A stretch of DNA of 64,000 nucleotides from Limnohabitans sp. (lineage in GTDB: Bacteria; Pseudomonadota; Gammaproteobacteria; Burkholderiales; Burkholderiaceae_C), in NCBI GenBank assembly GCA_030158125.1, contig JAOATL010000010.1, forward strand, positions 1 to 64,000, in the 5' to 3' direction. A program made the translations under genes and the position numbers. The first letter of the stretch is position 1; each line of letters starts with the position of its first letter. The notes under the pieces were generated by a model. The model ran no database searches, had not been told where the DNA came from, and saw only the letters and a program-made list of their open reading frames with translations. Below are positions 30,252 through 39,729 of this stretch, one piece after another.

Positions 30252-30971
30252 ATGAAAAGCACTCTGGGCTTTGACCCGCGCGATGTTCCATGGACCGTCT
30301 CCCCGGGGCATTGGCCTGCATTGCCCAAGGAATGGCTAATGGCCGACCAACTCAAACGGGTTTTTGAAAATCCGCCCGCGTGGTCTCCTGAGCTTCAACA
30401 CGAACCGGCACTGGGGCATCGACCTCCCCGCGCTGCTGCGGTACTCATACCCATCGTGCTTAGAGGTCAGCAAGGCTCAGAACCGCATCTACTGCTAACT
30501 CAACGCACGATGCATTTATCCTCCCACGCTGGACAAATTGCTTTCCCCGGCGGCAAAGTTGATGAAGAAGATACGTCCTTTGAAGCTGCAGCACTTCGCG
30601 AAGCACAAGAGGAAGTTGGTCTGTCCCCTCAATTTGTTGAAATAATTGGCACCATGCCAAGCTATGTCACAGGTACTGCCTTTCACATCACACCCGTCGT
30701 CGGACTCGTATCACCTGCGCATGTATTAGCACCTAACGACTTTGAAGTCGCGGCTGTGTTTGAGGTTCCCCTCTCTTTTCTGATGGATCCGGCAAATCAC
30801 AGACTTCATCATTGGACTCGTGACGGTGTGATGCGTCAGTGGTATTCAATGCCCTACAACGAGCCCCATGCATTGACAACAGGATCTGCCAATGAACGCT
30901 TTATATGGGGCGCAACGGCAGGCATGATTCGCAATTTCTATCGTTTCTTATTGGCTGCAAATTCTTTATGA
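30252..30971 (+). CDS. Nudix hydrolase, CoA pyrophosphatase type
   Basis: 239-aa Nudix protein. The NUDIX box reads GGKVDEEDTSFEAAALREAQ followed by EEVGL, and the preceding RTMHLSSHAGQIAFPGG is the extra signature of the CoA pyrophosphatase (NudL/YeaB) group. The expected reaction is CoA to 3',5'-ADP and phosphopantetheine. ATG 30252 is used; the first 40 residues are an N-terminal extension before the domain. Its stop is 7 nt from the CobD/CbiB-like gene. Confidence 0.9.
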   Translation: MKSTLGFDPRDVPWTVSPGHWPALPKEWLMADQLKRVFENPPAWSPELQHEPALGHRPPRAAAVLIPIVLRGQQGSEPHLLLTQRTMHLSSHAGQIAFPGGKVDEEDTSFEAAALREAQEEVGLSPQFVEIIGTMPSYVTGTAFHITPVVGLVSPAHVLAPNDFEVAAVFEVPLSFLMDPANHRLHHWTRDGVMRQWYSMPYNEPHALTTGSANERFIWGATAGMIRNFYRFLLAANSL

Positions 30972-30978
30972 TGTTGCT

Positions 30979-31953
30979 ATGAGCTTCTTCTCTATTTTTT
31001 TGGCACTGGTGATTGAACAAGCCAGACCCATGAGCAACTCTCATTTTTTGCACCAATGGCTGCGAAATTGGGCAGATTGGGTCACATCTCACATAGATGG
31101 CGGTAGGCGAACGCAAGCCTGGCTCGCTTGGGGCTTGATCATAGGCGTACCGGCCGGTTTGGCCGTACTCATCCATTGGCTCCTGGCATTTTTCTTCGGC
31201 TGGTTTTTCGCCATCGCATGGAATGTGGCCTTGCTTTACGTCACTCTAGGCTTTCGACAATTCAGCCATCATTTCACTGGCATTCGTGATGCGCTGAACG
31301 ATGGTGACGAGCCCCAGGCTCGCAAGCTGCTGGCTGAATGGCAACAAGTAGAAGTCAACGAGCTGCCCCGCAATGAAATTGTTCGCCATGTCATTGAACA
31401 CTCAATTCTTTCAGCGCACAGGCATGTGTTTGGTGTTTTCTTCAGCTACGCCTTGCTATCTGTCATTGGGCTTGGCCCTGTGGGCGCAGTGGTTTACCGC
31501 ATTGCAGAGTATGCAAAACGCTACAGCACAACAGCCGCCAGCCTGTCCAATCAAACCGTGCAAACAGAAACACATCAAGCCCATTGGCTCAGTGATGCAT
31601 TGAAATCAGTGGCCGATGACGCATGGCACGCCATCGATTGGCTACCCGCCCGAGCAACAGCACTGGGATTTGCCGTCATGGGCAGCTTTGAAGATGCCAT
31701 GGATGGATGGCGCCATCACGCCGAAAAATTCCCAGATGACAACGATGGCGTCATCTTGTCAGCCACCGCAGGGGCCATCAATGTTCAATTGGGTGGGGCC
31801 GCCTTACAACCCGATTCACCTGGCAGCAGCAGTACCCCAGGCCGCCCACCCGAGCTTGCACATTTCGCGCAAGTGGTTGGCTTGGTTTGGCGTACCGTCA
31901 TCATGTGGTTGGTATTGGTCGCGCTTTTGTCACTGGCAAATCTTCTGGGTTAA
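30979..31953 (+). CDS. CobD/CbiB family membrane protein
   Basis: 324-aa polytopic protein. Membrane segments include SFFSIFLALVIEQARP, WGLIIGVPAGLAVLIHWLLA and a C-terminal TVIMWLVLVALLSLANLLG. NEIVRHVIEHSILSAHRHVFGVFF resembles the CbiB/CobD core, which forms adenosylcobinamide in B12 synthesis. No other cobalamin genes are nearby, and this stand-alone form near a Nudix gene may have another role, such as an AmpE-like one. Function is therefore low-confidence, family membership moderate. Confidence 0.75.
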   Translation: MSFFSIFLALVIEQARPMSNSHFLHQWLRNWADWVTSHIDGGRRTQAWLAWGLIIGVPAGLAVLIHWLLAFFFGWFFAIAWNVALLYVTLGFRQFSHHFTGIRDALNDGDEPQARKLLAEWQQVEVNELPRNEIVRHVIEHSILSAHRHVFGVFFSYALLSVIGLGPVGAVVYRIAEYAKRYSTTAASLSNQTVQTETHQAHWLSDALKSVADDAWHAIDWLPARATALGFAVMGSFEDAMDGWRHHAEKFPDDNDGVILSATAGAINVQLGGAALQPDSPGSSSTPGRPPELAHFAQVVGLVWRTVIMWLVLVALLSLANLLG

Positions 31954-31980
31954 TTGCACGACGCAAGCGCTGATGAGTCC

Positions 31981-33000
31981 CTACCAACGTTGTTGGCCTA
32001 GCTCTTCAAAAAGTTGCGCATAAATTCGATGCCGCCTTTGACTGACTTCAGAGGGCTGAAGCGCAACATTTTCGTCTTTTTGCAAAGCCGTCAAAACGCC
32101 ACACCCGGGCTCATGCAAATGCGTGCAGTTGTAAAATTTGCACGACCCGACATACTGTTTCAAGTCTGGCATGCAAGACGCCAACTGATTTTGCGGAATG
32201 TGTTGCAATCCAAACTCTTGAAATCCTGGCGAATCAATGATGGCGGTACCCGCGCCCTCTGACGCCAAACTGGAAGGACGCGTGCCAACCCAATACAGCG
32301 AAGTGCTGGTGGTGGTGTGCTTGCCGGAGTTCAGTGCTTGTGAAATTTCACCAGTTAACGCTCGGGCATTGGGGACCAAGGCATTCACCAAGGTGCTTTT
32401 GCCGGCGCCTGATGGCCCCAAAATCAAAGTTGTTTTGCCTGCCATTTCGGCTTGCAACATGCGCAGGGAGTCATTCACGTCGTGCGCCTGTTTCAATTGC
32501 AAAGGCATGACGGTGTAACCCATTTGTCGATATGCAGCCAATCGCGCCCACGCCTGAGGGAATGCGCTGTTCAGATCACTTTTATTCAACACAACGAGCG
32601 GCTTGATGTGTTCCGCCTCTGCTGCAATCAATGCCCTGGACAATTGAGTTTCAGAAAACTCTGGCTCAGCTGCCAGCAGAATCAATACTTGATCCAGATT
32701 GGCTGCGAAAGATTTGGTTCGAACCTCGTCGCGGCGATAAAAAAGATTTCGTCTTTCCAGCACGCTTTCAATCGTGCCCTCGTCTGCAGCAGCCTGCCAT
32801 CTCACTCGATCGCCCACGACGGACTGACTTTTTTTACCGCGTGGATGACAGATGATTCGCGAACCATTGTCCAACTCCACCACACAGTGACGACCATGCG
32901 TGGCAACCACCAAGCCTGTATTCAAAGCTTCTTGCGTTGATTCCACCAAGGCCTGCGCAGCCTTGGTTTTGGTGTGTGTGCGTTGATTCAGCTTACGCAT
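31981..33000 (-). CDS. rsgA: small ribosomal subunit biogenesis GTPase RsgA
   Basis: 339-aa circularly permuted GTPase acting late in 30S assembly. An OB-fold N-terminus (about 25-80) precedes G4 NKSD at 139-142, G1 GPSGAGKST at 195-203 and G3 DSPG at 256-259, the permuted order of this family. The zinc site C287-x4-C292-x-H294-x5-C300 follows. The ATG overlaps the end of the M48 protease gene by 8 nt, so the two are coupled. Confidence 0.96.
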   Translation of the reverse strand: MRKLNQRTHTKTKAAQALVESTQEALNTGLVVATHGRHCVVELDNGSRIICHPRGKKSQSVVGDRVRWQAAADEGTIESVLERRNLFYRRDEVRTKSFAANLDQVLILLAAEPEFSETQLSRALIAAEAEHIKPLVVLNKSDLNSAFPQAWARLAAYRQMGYTVMPLQLKQAHDVNDSLRMLQAEMAGKTTLILGPSGAGKSTLVNALVPNARALTGEISQALNSGKHTTTSTSLYWVGTRPSSLASEGAGTAIIDSPGFQEFGLQHIPQNQLASCMPDLKQYVGSCKFYNCTHLHEPGCGVLTALQKDENVALQPSEVSQRRHRIYAQLFEELGQQRW

Positions 33001-34252
33001 GCTGCATGCGCGCCAAACGCAAACTTGCGGGTGGGTGCGAGTAATAAAAAGTCACGTACAAAGGATCGGGCGTCAGAGTTGATGCATTGTCTTGGTACAA
33101 CTTCAACAAGGCAGAACTCAAATCGGCAGCCGGTGTTTGCGAAACTGCATATGCGTCAGCTTCATACTCTTGAATTCGCGAACGCCAAGACGAAATGGGC
33201 GCCAACAAAAAGGTAAACACAGGCACCACCAGCATGAACAACAACAAGGCAACGGCCTCATTGCCCCCCATCAAATTGGGCATCACGCCCAAGCCAGTGT
33301 AGAACCAAACTTGCTGAGAGGCAAAGCCAAGCAAGGCCAAGCCCAATAAACTCAATACAAAGCTGGTCAGCATCATTTTGAAAATATGCCGATGTTTGAA
33401 ATGCCCAAGTTCATGCGCCAACACAGCTTCCATCTCGGCAGGCGTAAGTTGTTTGAGCAAGGTGTCAAAAAACACCACGCGCTTGCTGGCACCAAAGCCT
33501 GTGAAAAATGCATTGGAATGCGCGGAGCGCTTGCTGCCATCCATCACAAAAAATCCTTTGGCCTTGAACCCAGCACGTTGCATCAACGCGTGGACACGCG
33601 CCTTCAATGCCTCATCTTCCAGCGGTGTGAACTTATTGAACAAGGGCATGATCACGTTGGGTGCGATGGCCATTAAAAACAATTGCCAAAACACCAAGGT
33701 GCACCAGGTCCAGAACCACCAATAAGCGCCTCCGACCTGCATCAACCACAAGACCAGCGCAATGATTGGCACCCCAAGGACCAGCCCCAACAGCAAGCCC
33801 TTGAAAGCGTCACTGAGCCACAAAGACCAAGTCATTTTGTTAAAACCAAACTTTTGTTCGAGTACAAAAGTTTGATACAGCGACAAAGGTAAATCCAGTA
33901 GCCCTCCCACCAAACTGAAACAAAGGACCAACACCACCTGCTGCCAAAGACCGGGTGCCATGAATTCCAACACAAGGGCATTCAACGCGCTCAATCCCCC
34001 CATCAAAGTCCATCCCACAAGCACGGCGGCATCTATGCATATGTCTATCTGAGAGACTTTGGCTTTGGCCAAGGTGTAATCGGCTGCTTTTTGATGGTCT
34101 GCCAATGAAATTTGACTGGTAAATGCATTGGGTACTTCACCCCGATGCCGCGCCACATGGCGAACCTGCCTGGCGTTTAGCCAAAGCTTCAAAAGGACAT
34201 TGGTCAGCAAGGCGCCCACCAGAAGGTAAGTCAGGGTCAAAGTCGGGTTCAT
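32993..34252 (-). CDS. M48 family (Ste24-type) zinc endopeptidase
   Basis: 419-aa multi-pass membrane protease. The zinc motif HELGH is at 280-284, with YEADAYA near 360 supplying the third ligand, and [20 protein letters not shown] is typical of Ste24-like CAAX protease homologues. About six hydrophobic segments surround the active site. Bacterial members are thought to degrade misfolded membrane proteins. It is the first gene of a pair with rsgA and diverges from orn with 67 nt between starts. Confidence 0.93.
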   Translation of the reverse strand: MNPTLTLTYLLVGALLTNVLLKLWLNARQVRHVARHRGEVPNAFTSQISLADHQKAADYTLAKAKVSQIDICIDAAVLVGWTLMGGLSALNALVLEFMAPGLWQQVVLVLCFSLVGGLLDLPLSLYQTFVLEQKFGFNKMTWSLWLSDAFKGLLLGLVLGVPIIALVLWLMQVGGAYWWFWTWCTLVFWQLFLMAIAPNVIMPLFNKFTPLEDEALKARVHALMQRAGFKAKGFFVMDGSKRSAHSNAFFTGFGASKRVVFFDTLLKQLTPAEMEAVLAHELGHFKHRHIFKMMLTSFVLSLLGLALLGFASQQVWFYTGLGVMPNLMGGNEAVALLLFMLVVPVFTFLLAPISSWRSRIQEYEADAYAVSQTPAADLSSALLKLYQDNASTLTPDPLYVTFYYSHPPASLRLARMQHA

Positions 34253-34319
34253 AGACCGAAGTGTAGATCAGTCGACATCAGCGACAATCGAGGCCTTCAC
34301 GAAAAGCCATAATTCAAAA

Positions 34320-34919
34320 ATGACTGAGAAATCAAACGCCACCCCATCCCCAGCAGACAGCGCCACGCCTAGCTTGGCCAAGTCAGACGACAACTTGGTT
34401 TGGATCGACTGCGAAATGACGGGACTGGACCCCGAAAAAGAACGCCTCCTAGAAATTGCCGTGGTGGTCACAGGCCCCAACCTCAGTCCTCGCATCGAAG
34501 GCCCCGTCTGCGTCATTCATCAAAGCGACGAGTTACTCAACAAGATGGATGCGTGGAACAAAGGCACCCATGGACGCAGCGGCCTGATCGACAAAGTCAA
34601 AGCCTCCACCACGTCCGAGCTAGATGCCGAAGAGCAGATTTTGGCATTCATCAAAAAGTACGTGTCTAAAAACGCTTCCCCTCTGTGCGGCAACACCATC
34701 AGCCAAGACCGTCGCTTTTTGGTCAAGTTCATGCCCAAGCTCGAAGCCTACTTGCACTACCGCAATCTAGACGTCAGCACCCTCAAAGAACTCTCCAAAC
34801 GCTGGAAACCAGAGGTCTTCAACAGTTTTAAAAAGCAACAAAAGCACACGGCCCTGGCCGATGTGCACGAATCCATTGAAGAATTGGTGCATTACCGCGA
34901 ACATTTCATTCGCCTTTGA
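34320..34919 (+). CDS. orn: oligoribonuclease
   Basis: 199-aa DEDDh 3'-5' exonuclease that degrades di- and short oligoribonucleotides and ends c-di-GMP turnover. The first acids are D30/E32 in [20 protein letters not shown], then [12 protein letters not shown], and the final [14 protein letters not shown] with catalytic His. The N-terminus carries about 18 extra Ser/Ala/Pro-rich residues relative to E. coli Orn, with no inner ATG to replace it. No clear ribosome-binding site precedes ATG 34320. Confidence 0.95.
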   Translation: MTEKSNATPSPADSATPSLAKSDDNLVWIDCEMTGLDPEKERLLEIAVVVTGPNLSPRIEGPVCVIHQSDELLNKMDAWNKGTHGRSGLIDKVKASTTSELDAEEQILAFIKKYVSKNASPLCGNTISQDRRFLVKFMPKLEAYLHYRNLDVSTLKELSKRWKPEVFNSFKKQQKHTALADVHESIEELVHYREHFIRL

Positions 34920-35198
34920 AGCATCAAAGCATTGATTTCAGGGAAAACCCGCACAACTCCAAAAAACTGTGCCATAATCGCCGGCTGTGCTGCAAACAGG
35001 CCTCGTGCCGCAGCCCTTGTGCATCACCCTTCACGCCTTTGACTCACTGATAAGAGTCACTCGACTGGAAAAGATGGTCCTTGGCTTCACGTCAACACCC
35101 CTCTTTTCAAACAGCACCGAGCTCCGTTTGATGGTTGATGTTTTTTAACCATGAACGGCGCCACCGCAAATCTTGCGGACGTCCGTGCGAGAAAAAAT
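34920..35198 (+). promoter_or_regulatory. promoter and long leader of the tailed DEAD-box helicase gene
   Basis: A CATAAT -10 box (34973-34978) followed by CGCCGGCTGTGCTG predicts a start near 34984-34986 and thus a leader of about 210 nt before ATG 35199. No good -35 box is seen. A short hairpin CCGCAA-ATC-TTGCGG (35164-35178) lies close to the start codon. Long leaders are usual for cold-induced or autoregulated RNA helicase genes. The 279-nt stretch has no convincing gene. Confidence 0.55.
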
Positions 35199-37220
35199 AT
35201 GACTGACGCTTTTGAAGTGCAGGCCGACTTGTCGCCTGCGCAATCCTCTACGAACGAAACTTTCGTGACTGAAACATTGGCGCTTGATGCTGATAATGTT
35301 CAAGCCAATGAAAATGACAATCAAGCCATCGATATTGCGCCCGAGCAACCCAATGGCTTTGTGCTGTTAGGTTTGGCGCCTGAATTGGTGCAAGCTGTCG
35401 CCGACCTCGGCTACACGCAGCCCACATCGGTGCAGCTCAAAGCCATTCCTTTGGCATTGCCCAAAGAAACACTGGGTGAAGCACATCGCTACATCGACCT
35501 GATGGTTTCTAGCCAAACAGGCAGTGGCAAAACGGCCGCATTCTTGTTGCCAGTGCTTCACACACTGTTACAAGAACTCGCTGCTGAAGAAGCAGCCGAG
35601 CGCGCTGCATTTGCCCAAGCGTGTGCAGATGCGGCAGCCAATGGCGAGCCAGCACCCAAGCGCCCAAAACGCAAAGACCCCACCAACGCACGCAACTTCA
35701 AAGCGCCATCACCTGGTGCACTGATCGTTTGCCCAACTCGTGAATTGGCCCAACAGGTCGCTCATGACGCCATCGATTTGGTGAAGCATTGCCGCGGCTT
35801 GCGCGTTGCCAACATTGTGGGTGGCATGCCTTATCAATTGCAAATTGCCAAGTTGCAAAATGCCAATTTGGTGGTGGCCACACCAGGCCGCCTGCTCGAT
35901 TTGCAGCGCTCTATGCAAATCAAGCTCGACAAAGTTAAATTCTTGGTGGTCGATGAAGCCGACCGCATGTTGGACTTGGGCTTCTCTGACGACTTGGCCG
36001 ACATCAACCAAATGACCAGCCAGCGTCAACAAACCATGATGTTCAGCGCCACGTTTGCACCACGCATTCAGCAGCTGGCCATGCGCGTCATGCACGACGG
36101 CGGCTCATCTGTTCAAAAAATTCAGATCGACTCACCCCAAGAAAAACACAGCAACATCAAGCAAGTTTTGTTCTGGGCCGACAACGCGCAACACAAGCGC
36201 AAGCTGCTCGACCATTGGTTGCGTGACGCATCCATCAACCAAGCAATTGTGTTTGCCAGCACGCAAATTGAGTGCGATGGTTTGGCAGCAGACCTGCAAC
36301 AAGACGGCTTTGATGCTGTCGCATTGCACGGCGCTTTGAGCCAAGGTTTGCGCAATCGCCGCTTGATGGCACTGCGCAATGGACAAGTGCAAATCTTGGT
36401 GGCCACCGACGTGGCAGCCCGCGGTATTGACGTCCCCACCATCACGCACGTATTCAACTTTGGCCTACCTATGAAAGCCGAAGATTACACCCACCGCATT
36501 GGCCGTACAGGCCGTGCAGGTCGCGATGGTTTGGCCATTACTTTCGCTGAAATTCGTGATCGCCGCAAAATTTTGGACATTGAGGCCTACAGCCGTCAAC
36601 CGTTCAAAGCTGAAGTCATTCCGGGCATGGAACCCAAACAAAACTTCCCCGAAAGCCGTCCAGGCGGCCGTGGTGGCAATGACCGCGGCGACCGTGGTGG
36701 CCGTGGCCGTCCGTTCGGTGGTGGTGGCGGCTTTGGCGGCAACCGCGGTGGTGACCGTTTTGAATCACGCGGCGCGCCTCGCTTTGAAGGCAACCGTGGC
36801 GGTGACCGATTCGAAGGCCGTGGCGATCGTTTCGAGAACCGTGGCGCACCTGCTCCTCGTTTTGAAGGTCGTCCTGAAGGTCGCGGTGATTTCCGCCCTG
36901 AAGGTCGATTCGAACCACGCGGCGATTTCCGCGGCGAACAACGCAGCTTTGCACCTCGCGGTGGCGAAGGTCGCTTTGAGCCTCGCGGCGATCAGCGCCC
37001 TGACAACCGTGGTGGTGACCGCTTTGAAGCGCGTGACAACCGCGACAGCCGTGCACCCCGCACACCTGGCGGCCGCGACAATGCACGTGGCGGCGCAGGC
37101 GATCGCTTCGCTCGTGGCCCCAAGGTCGTTGGCGCAGGTAATTTCAAGCCACACAATGCCGGCGGCCATGCGGCACCCAAGCGCACTGGCGCCAAAGTGT
37201 TGAAAGTGACGCGCGGTTAA
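35199..37220 (+). CDS. DEAD-box RNA helicase with Arg/Gly/Phe-rich C-terminal tail
   Basis: 673-aa RNA helicase. Motif I SQTGSGKT is at about 105-112, DEAD at 252-255, SAT at 283-285, and HRIGRTGRAG begins the end of the core. Between motifs I and Ia there is an extra charged insert of about 45 residues (125-172; Ala/Glu helix then PKRPKRKD). After about residue 490 the protein turns into some 180 residues of disordered RGG and RFExRG repeats, suited to RNA binding and phase separation. ATG 35199 is preferred; an in-frame ATG at 35151 has no ribosome-binding site. Confidence 0.92.
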   Translation: MTDAFEVQADLSPAQSSTNETFVTETLALDADNVQANENDNQAIDIAPEQPNGFVLLGLAPELVQAVADLGYTQPTSVQLKAIPLALPKETLGEAHRYIDLMVSSQTGSGKTAAFLLPVLHTLLQELAAEEAAERAAFAQACADAAANGEPAPKRPKRKDPTNARNFKAPSPGALIVCPTRELAQQVAHDAIDLVKHCRGLRVANIVGGMPYQLQIAKLQNANLVVATPGRLLDLQRSMQIKLDKVKFLVVDEADRMLDLGFSDDLADINQMTSQRQQTMMFSATFAPRIQQLAMRVMHDGGSSVQKIQIDSPQEKHSNIKQVLFWADNAQHKRKLLDHWLRDASINQAIVFASTQIECDGLAADLQQDGFDAVALHGALSQGLRNRRLMALRNGQVQILVATDVAARGIDVPTITHVFNFGLPMKAEDYTHRIGRTGRAGRDGLAITFAEIRDRRKILDIEAYSRQPFKAEVIPGMEPKQNFPESRPGGRGGNDRGDRGGRGRPFGGGGGFGGNRGGDRFESRGAPRFEGNRGGDRFEGRGDRFENRGAPAPRFEGRPEGRGDFRPEGRFEPRGDFRGEQRSFAPRGGEGRFEPRGDQRPDNRGGDRFEARDNRDSRAPRTPGGRDNARGGAGDRFARGPKVVGAGNFKPHNAGGHAAPKRTGAKVLKVTRG

Positions 37221-37232
37221 TTCCCCCACCCC

Positions 37233-37292
37233 ACGCCCCTGCTCCGCAGGGGCGTAAAAAAACCGCCTTGGCGCAAGCCTTGGCGGTTTTTT
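37233..37292. terminator. tandem hairpins ending the helicase gene and rplS
   Basis: The first hairpin, ACGCCCCTGC-TCC-GCAGGGGCGT (37233-37255), is followed by an A-run. The second has outer arms AACCGCC (37261-37267) and GGCGGTT (37282-37288), a TT/TT internal loop and a GGC-GCAA-GCC tip, with a T-run after it. With an A-run on the left the second works in both directions, ending the helicase gene (plus) and rplS (minus). Confidence 0.88.
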
Positions 37293-37324
37293 CATGAGGG
37301 CTCCGAAGAACCCTCCAAATTGCT

Positions 37325-37708
37325 TTACGCAGCAGCTGCAGTTTTAACAGCGCGTTGTGGCAACTTTTCTTTGATACGTGCAGACTTGCCGCTACGATCA
37401 CGCAAATAGTACAACTTGGCGCGGCGAACATCACCACGACGTTTGACTTCAATGCTGGCAATCAAGGGGCTGTATGTTTGGAACGTACGCTCCACGCCTT
37501 CACCACTTGAAATTTTGCGAACGGTGAAACCACTGTTCAAGCCGCGATTGCGCTTGGCAATCACAACGCCTTCATAAGCCTGCACACGCTTGCGTGTACC
37601 TTCAACCACGTTAACGCTAACGATAACGGTGTCACCAGGCATGAAGTCAGGAATTGTTTTACCCAAACGGGCAATTTCTTCCTGCTCGAGAGTTTGAATC
37701 AAATTCAT
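37325..37708 (-). CDS. rplS: 50S ribosomal protein L19
   Basis: 127-aa ribosomal protein at the 30S-50S interface. [26 protein letters not shown] and [14 protein letters not shown] are diagnostic; the C-terminus ends with an Ala-rich tail. The ATG at 37708 is preceded by GAAAGAG. Besides the rpsP operon promoter, it has its own strong promoter in the 196-nt gap after trmD. Confidence 0.97.
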   Translation of the reverse strand: MNLIQTLEQEEIARLGKTIPDFMPGDTVIVSVNVVEGTRKRVQAYEGVVIAKRNRGLNSGFTVRKISSGEGVERTFQTYSPLIASIEVKRRGDVRRAKLYYLRDRSGKSARIKEKLPQRAVKTAAAA

Positions 37709-37830
37709 TTTGAGCTCTTTCAACTACCGATCATGCACAACGCTACGCTAAAGGCGGCTTCTATGCTGGCGGCTCTCAACCATGAAGGCGAAGAACAGCC
37801 GCAACAGCCGCGGCGGGCAGAGGATCGACA

Positions 37831-37867
37831 AGCCCACGATTATATATTTGTTTTGAGGCTATGTGAA
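37831..37867 (-). promoter_or_regulatory. sigma-70 promoter of rplS with GC-rich discriminator
   Basis: On the minus strand TTCACA (37862-37867), a 17-nt spacer and TATAAT (37839-37844) form a near-consensus promoter. CGTGGGCTTG follows the -10 box. The resulting leader is about 120 nt and contains a possible 11-codon open frame (ATG at about 37770). The promoter lets rplS be expressed apart from rpsP-rimM-trmD. Confidence 0.75.
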
Positions 37868-37904
37868 AGTCTTCAAAGCCCTGGGAATTACCGCATGTGG
37901 CGAC

Positions 37905-38690
37905 TTAGGCGAGACTCGTGCCACCCGAGGTCAAATGACGTAAAAAGTGTTCATCTTTGGCACTTAGTTTGCCCAAAGCTCTGGCCGACTCAATCAGATC
38001 AGGTCGATGTGTTTGCGTTAAGGCCAAGCTTTGCTGACGTCGCCACTTGGCAATATCGGCATGGTGCCCAGACATCAAAATGGGAGGAACTCGCTCGTCG
38101 TGCCAAGCTTCAGGGCGGGTGTAGTGACCACAATCTAACAGACCATCCAGCGCTGGATTGAAGCTGTCCATTTGATGACTGCCCTCATCGTTCAAGACGC
38201 CTGGCTGCAAACGCGCAACGGCATCTAGAAGCGCAATGGCAGCGATTTCGCCACCCGATAAAACAAAGTCACCCAAGCTGATCTGTACATCCACATGCGC
38301 ATCGATGAAGCGCTGATCCAGCCCCTCGTAGCGGCCACAAATCAAAATAGCACCATCGCTTTGTGACCAAGACTCAACGCCCGCATGGTTCAGCGTTTGA
38401 CCGATCGGCGAGAAAAGGACGGTGGGCACTTTGGGTTGATTCGGACTTTGGGCTGCTCGGTCTTCACGAATGGCCAGCAGACACTTTTCGAGGGGCTCGG
38501 CCAACATCACCATGCCGGGACCACCACCAAAGGGACGGTCGTCCACACGGCGATAGGTACCATCTGCATAGTCACGCAATTGCCAGAGTTTCAACTCAAC
38601 TGCACCAGATTCAAACGCACGGCGATTGATGCCAGAACTTAGAAAAGGAGCAAACAGTTCGGGAAACAGCGTGATGACATCAAAGCGCAT
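37905..38690 (-). CDS. trmD: tRNA (guanine-37-N1)-methyltransferase
   Basis: 261-aa SPOUT methyltransferase that makes m1G37, preventing frameshifts. MRFDVITLFPELF, RPFGGGPGMVMLAEPL and LICGRYEGLDQRFID, which forms the knot binding SAM, are intact, as is GDFVLSGGE. It sits 17 nt after rimM. The gap to rplS is longer than in E. coli and holds an internal promoter. Confidence 0.96.
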   Translation of the reverse strand: MRFDVITLFPELFAPFLSSGINRRAFESGAVELKLWQLRDYADGTYRRVDDRPFGGGPGMVMLAEPLEKCLLAIREDRAAQSPNQPKVPTVLFSPIGQTLNHAGVESWSQSDGAILICGRYEGLDQRFIDAHVDVQISLGDFVLSGGEIAAIALLDAVARLQPGVLNDEGSHQMDSFNPALDGLLDCGHYTRPEAWHDERVPPILMSGHHADIAKWRRQQSLALTQTHRPDLIESARALGKLSAKDEHFLRHLTSGGTSLA

Positions 38691-38707
38691 GGCTTGCCCT
38701 CACCTGC

Positions 38708-39298
38708 TCAGTAATCAAGCTGCCAGTCAACGGTGATCTTGCGACCAGGCAGGTCCACGTTGTCAACAAATGCCGCCACAAAGGGGATCATGCGCTCAAT
38801 GGGCGGTTTGTCGGCTTCATCTGATGCTTGAGACAAGACCAATACAGTTTGAGGCCCAGTCGACATCAAATCTTTAACTTGCCCCATTGCCACACCTTCT
38901 CGGTTGACAACATCCAAGCCCAGCAAGTCGACCCAGTAATATTCATCGATGCCCGCGGTGGGGAAGCTTGAACGGGGTACAAAAATACGTGCGCCTTTTA
39001 GCGCTTCGGCTTGATTTCTGTCGGCCACATCCAATGAACATGCAACAACGGTATCGGCATGGTCTTTGGCTTCTTTGATTTTGAGAAGTACGGGTTTGAC
39101 AGCGCCGCCAACAGCAGGTGCAGCCGACTTTGCAGTAGGCGATTTGGTACCCCCCACATTGCGGTCGGAGGGTAGTAAATACCAACGTTTAGAAGAAAAA
39201 AGCGCCTCGGGCGAGGCGCTATGGGGCAAGACCTTGAACCAGCCTTTGATGCCCCAAGCATCTGCAATGCGCCCCACTTCGATGGCGTCTGCCGGCAT
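38708..39298 (-). CDS. rimM: ribosome maturation factor RimM
   Basis: 196-aa protein that assists 30S head assembly and binds S19. The N-terminal IEVGRIADAWGIKGWFKV and C-terminal PRC-barrel part (YYWVDLLGLDVVNREGVAMG; PFVAAFVDNVDL) are clear. Between them, after YLLPSDR, is a Gly/Ala/Pro-rich insert of about 25 residues not found in E. coli RimM. ATG 39298 is chosen. A TTG at 39355, immediately after rpsP, would add 19 residues and cannot be fully excluded. Confidence 0.93.
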   Translation of the reverse strand: MPADAIEVGRIADAWGIKGWFKVLPHSASPEALFSSKRWYLLPSDRNVGGTKSPTAKSAAPAVGGAVKPVLLKIKEAKDHADTVVACSLDVADRNQAEALKGARIFVPRSSFPTAGIDEYYWVDLLGLDVVNREGVAMGQVKDLMSTGPQTVLVLSQASDEADKPPIERMIPFVAAFVDNVDLPGRKITVDWQLDY

Positions 39299-39355
39299 TT
39301 CGGCAAACTCTAAATGGGGTAACACAGCAAAGCCTTTGGCGTAGCCAAAAAGCAA

Positions 39356-39607
39356 TTAAGCAGCTTTGGCAGCAGCTTGTTTGACCAAACGCTGAACGGT
39401 AGGCGACACTTGAGCGCCAACGCCTGTCCAGTATGTCAAACGGTCTTGCACAACGCGCAGGCCTTCTTCTGTATCCTTGGCGATGGGGTTGTAAAAACCA
39501 ATACGCTCAATGAAACGACCATCGCGGCGAACGCGCTTGTCAGCCACAACAATGTTGAAAAATGGACGGGCTTTAGAACCGCCACGAGAAAGACGAATGA
39601 CAACCAT
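39356..39607 (-). CDS. rpsP: 30S ribosomal protein S16
   Basis: 83-aa ribosomal protein: [25 protein letters not shown] is the family start (first 20 residues diagnostic), with [10 protein letters not shown] following. AGGA lies before ATG 39607. It is the first gene of rpsP-rimM-trmD-rplS, the conserved order. Its promoter overlaps the first codons of the divergent GNAT gene. Confidence 0.97.
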   Translation of the reverse strand: MVVIRLSRGGSKARPFFNIVVADKRVRRDGRFIERIGFYNPIAKDTEEGLRVVQDRLTYWTGVGAQVSPTVQRLVKQAAAKAA

Positions 39608-39729
39608 GATTTATCCTAGGGGTGGTGTACACATTGCAACATTCAAAAAATTTTGAAATGAAACAAGGACACAAATTCTTCCAGCGTTTGAGACACGCAA
39701 CTGGCCACCCGGCCAGTGACACACTGAAA

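Noticed and set aside
36656..37100. Short repeats resembling a tandem-repeat or CRISPR array
   Set aside because: The repeats are in frame, imperfect and encode RGG/RFE units; no constant repeat and spacer lengths.
36596..37203. Several long open frames on both strands in the helicase tail
   Set aside because: They arise from the repetitive GC-rich CGT/GGC codons of the RGG tail; translations are Arg/Ala/His-rich without domains.
37694..38161. 155-aa plus-strand frame across the trmD-rplS gap
   Set aside because: Antisense to trmD and the rplS leader, with no coding-like features.
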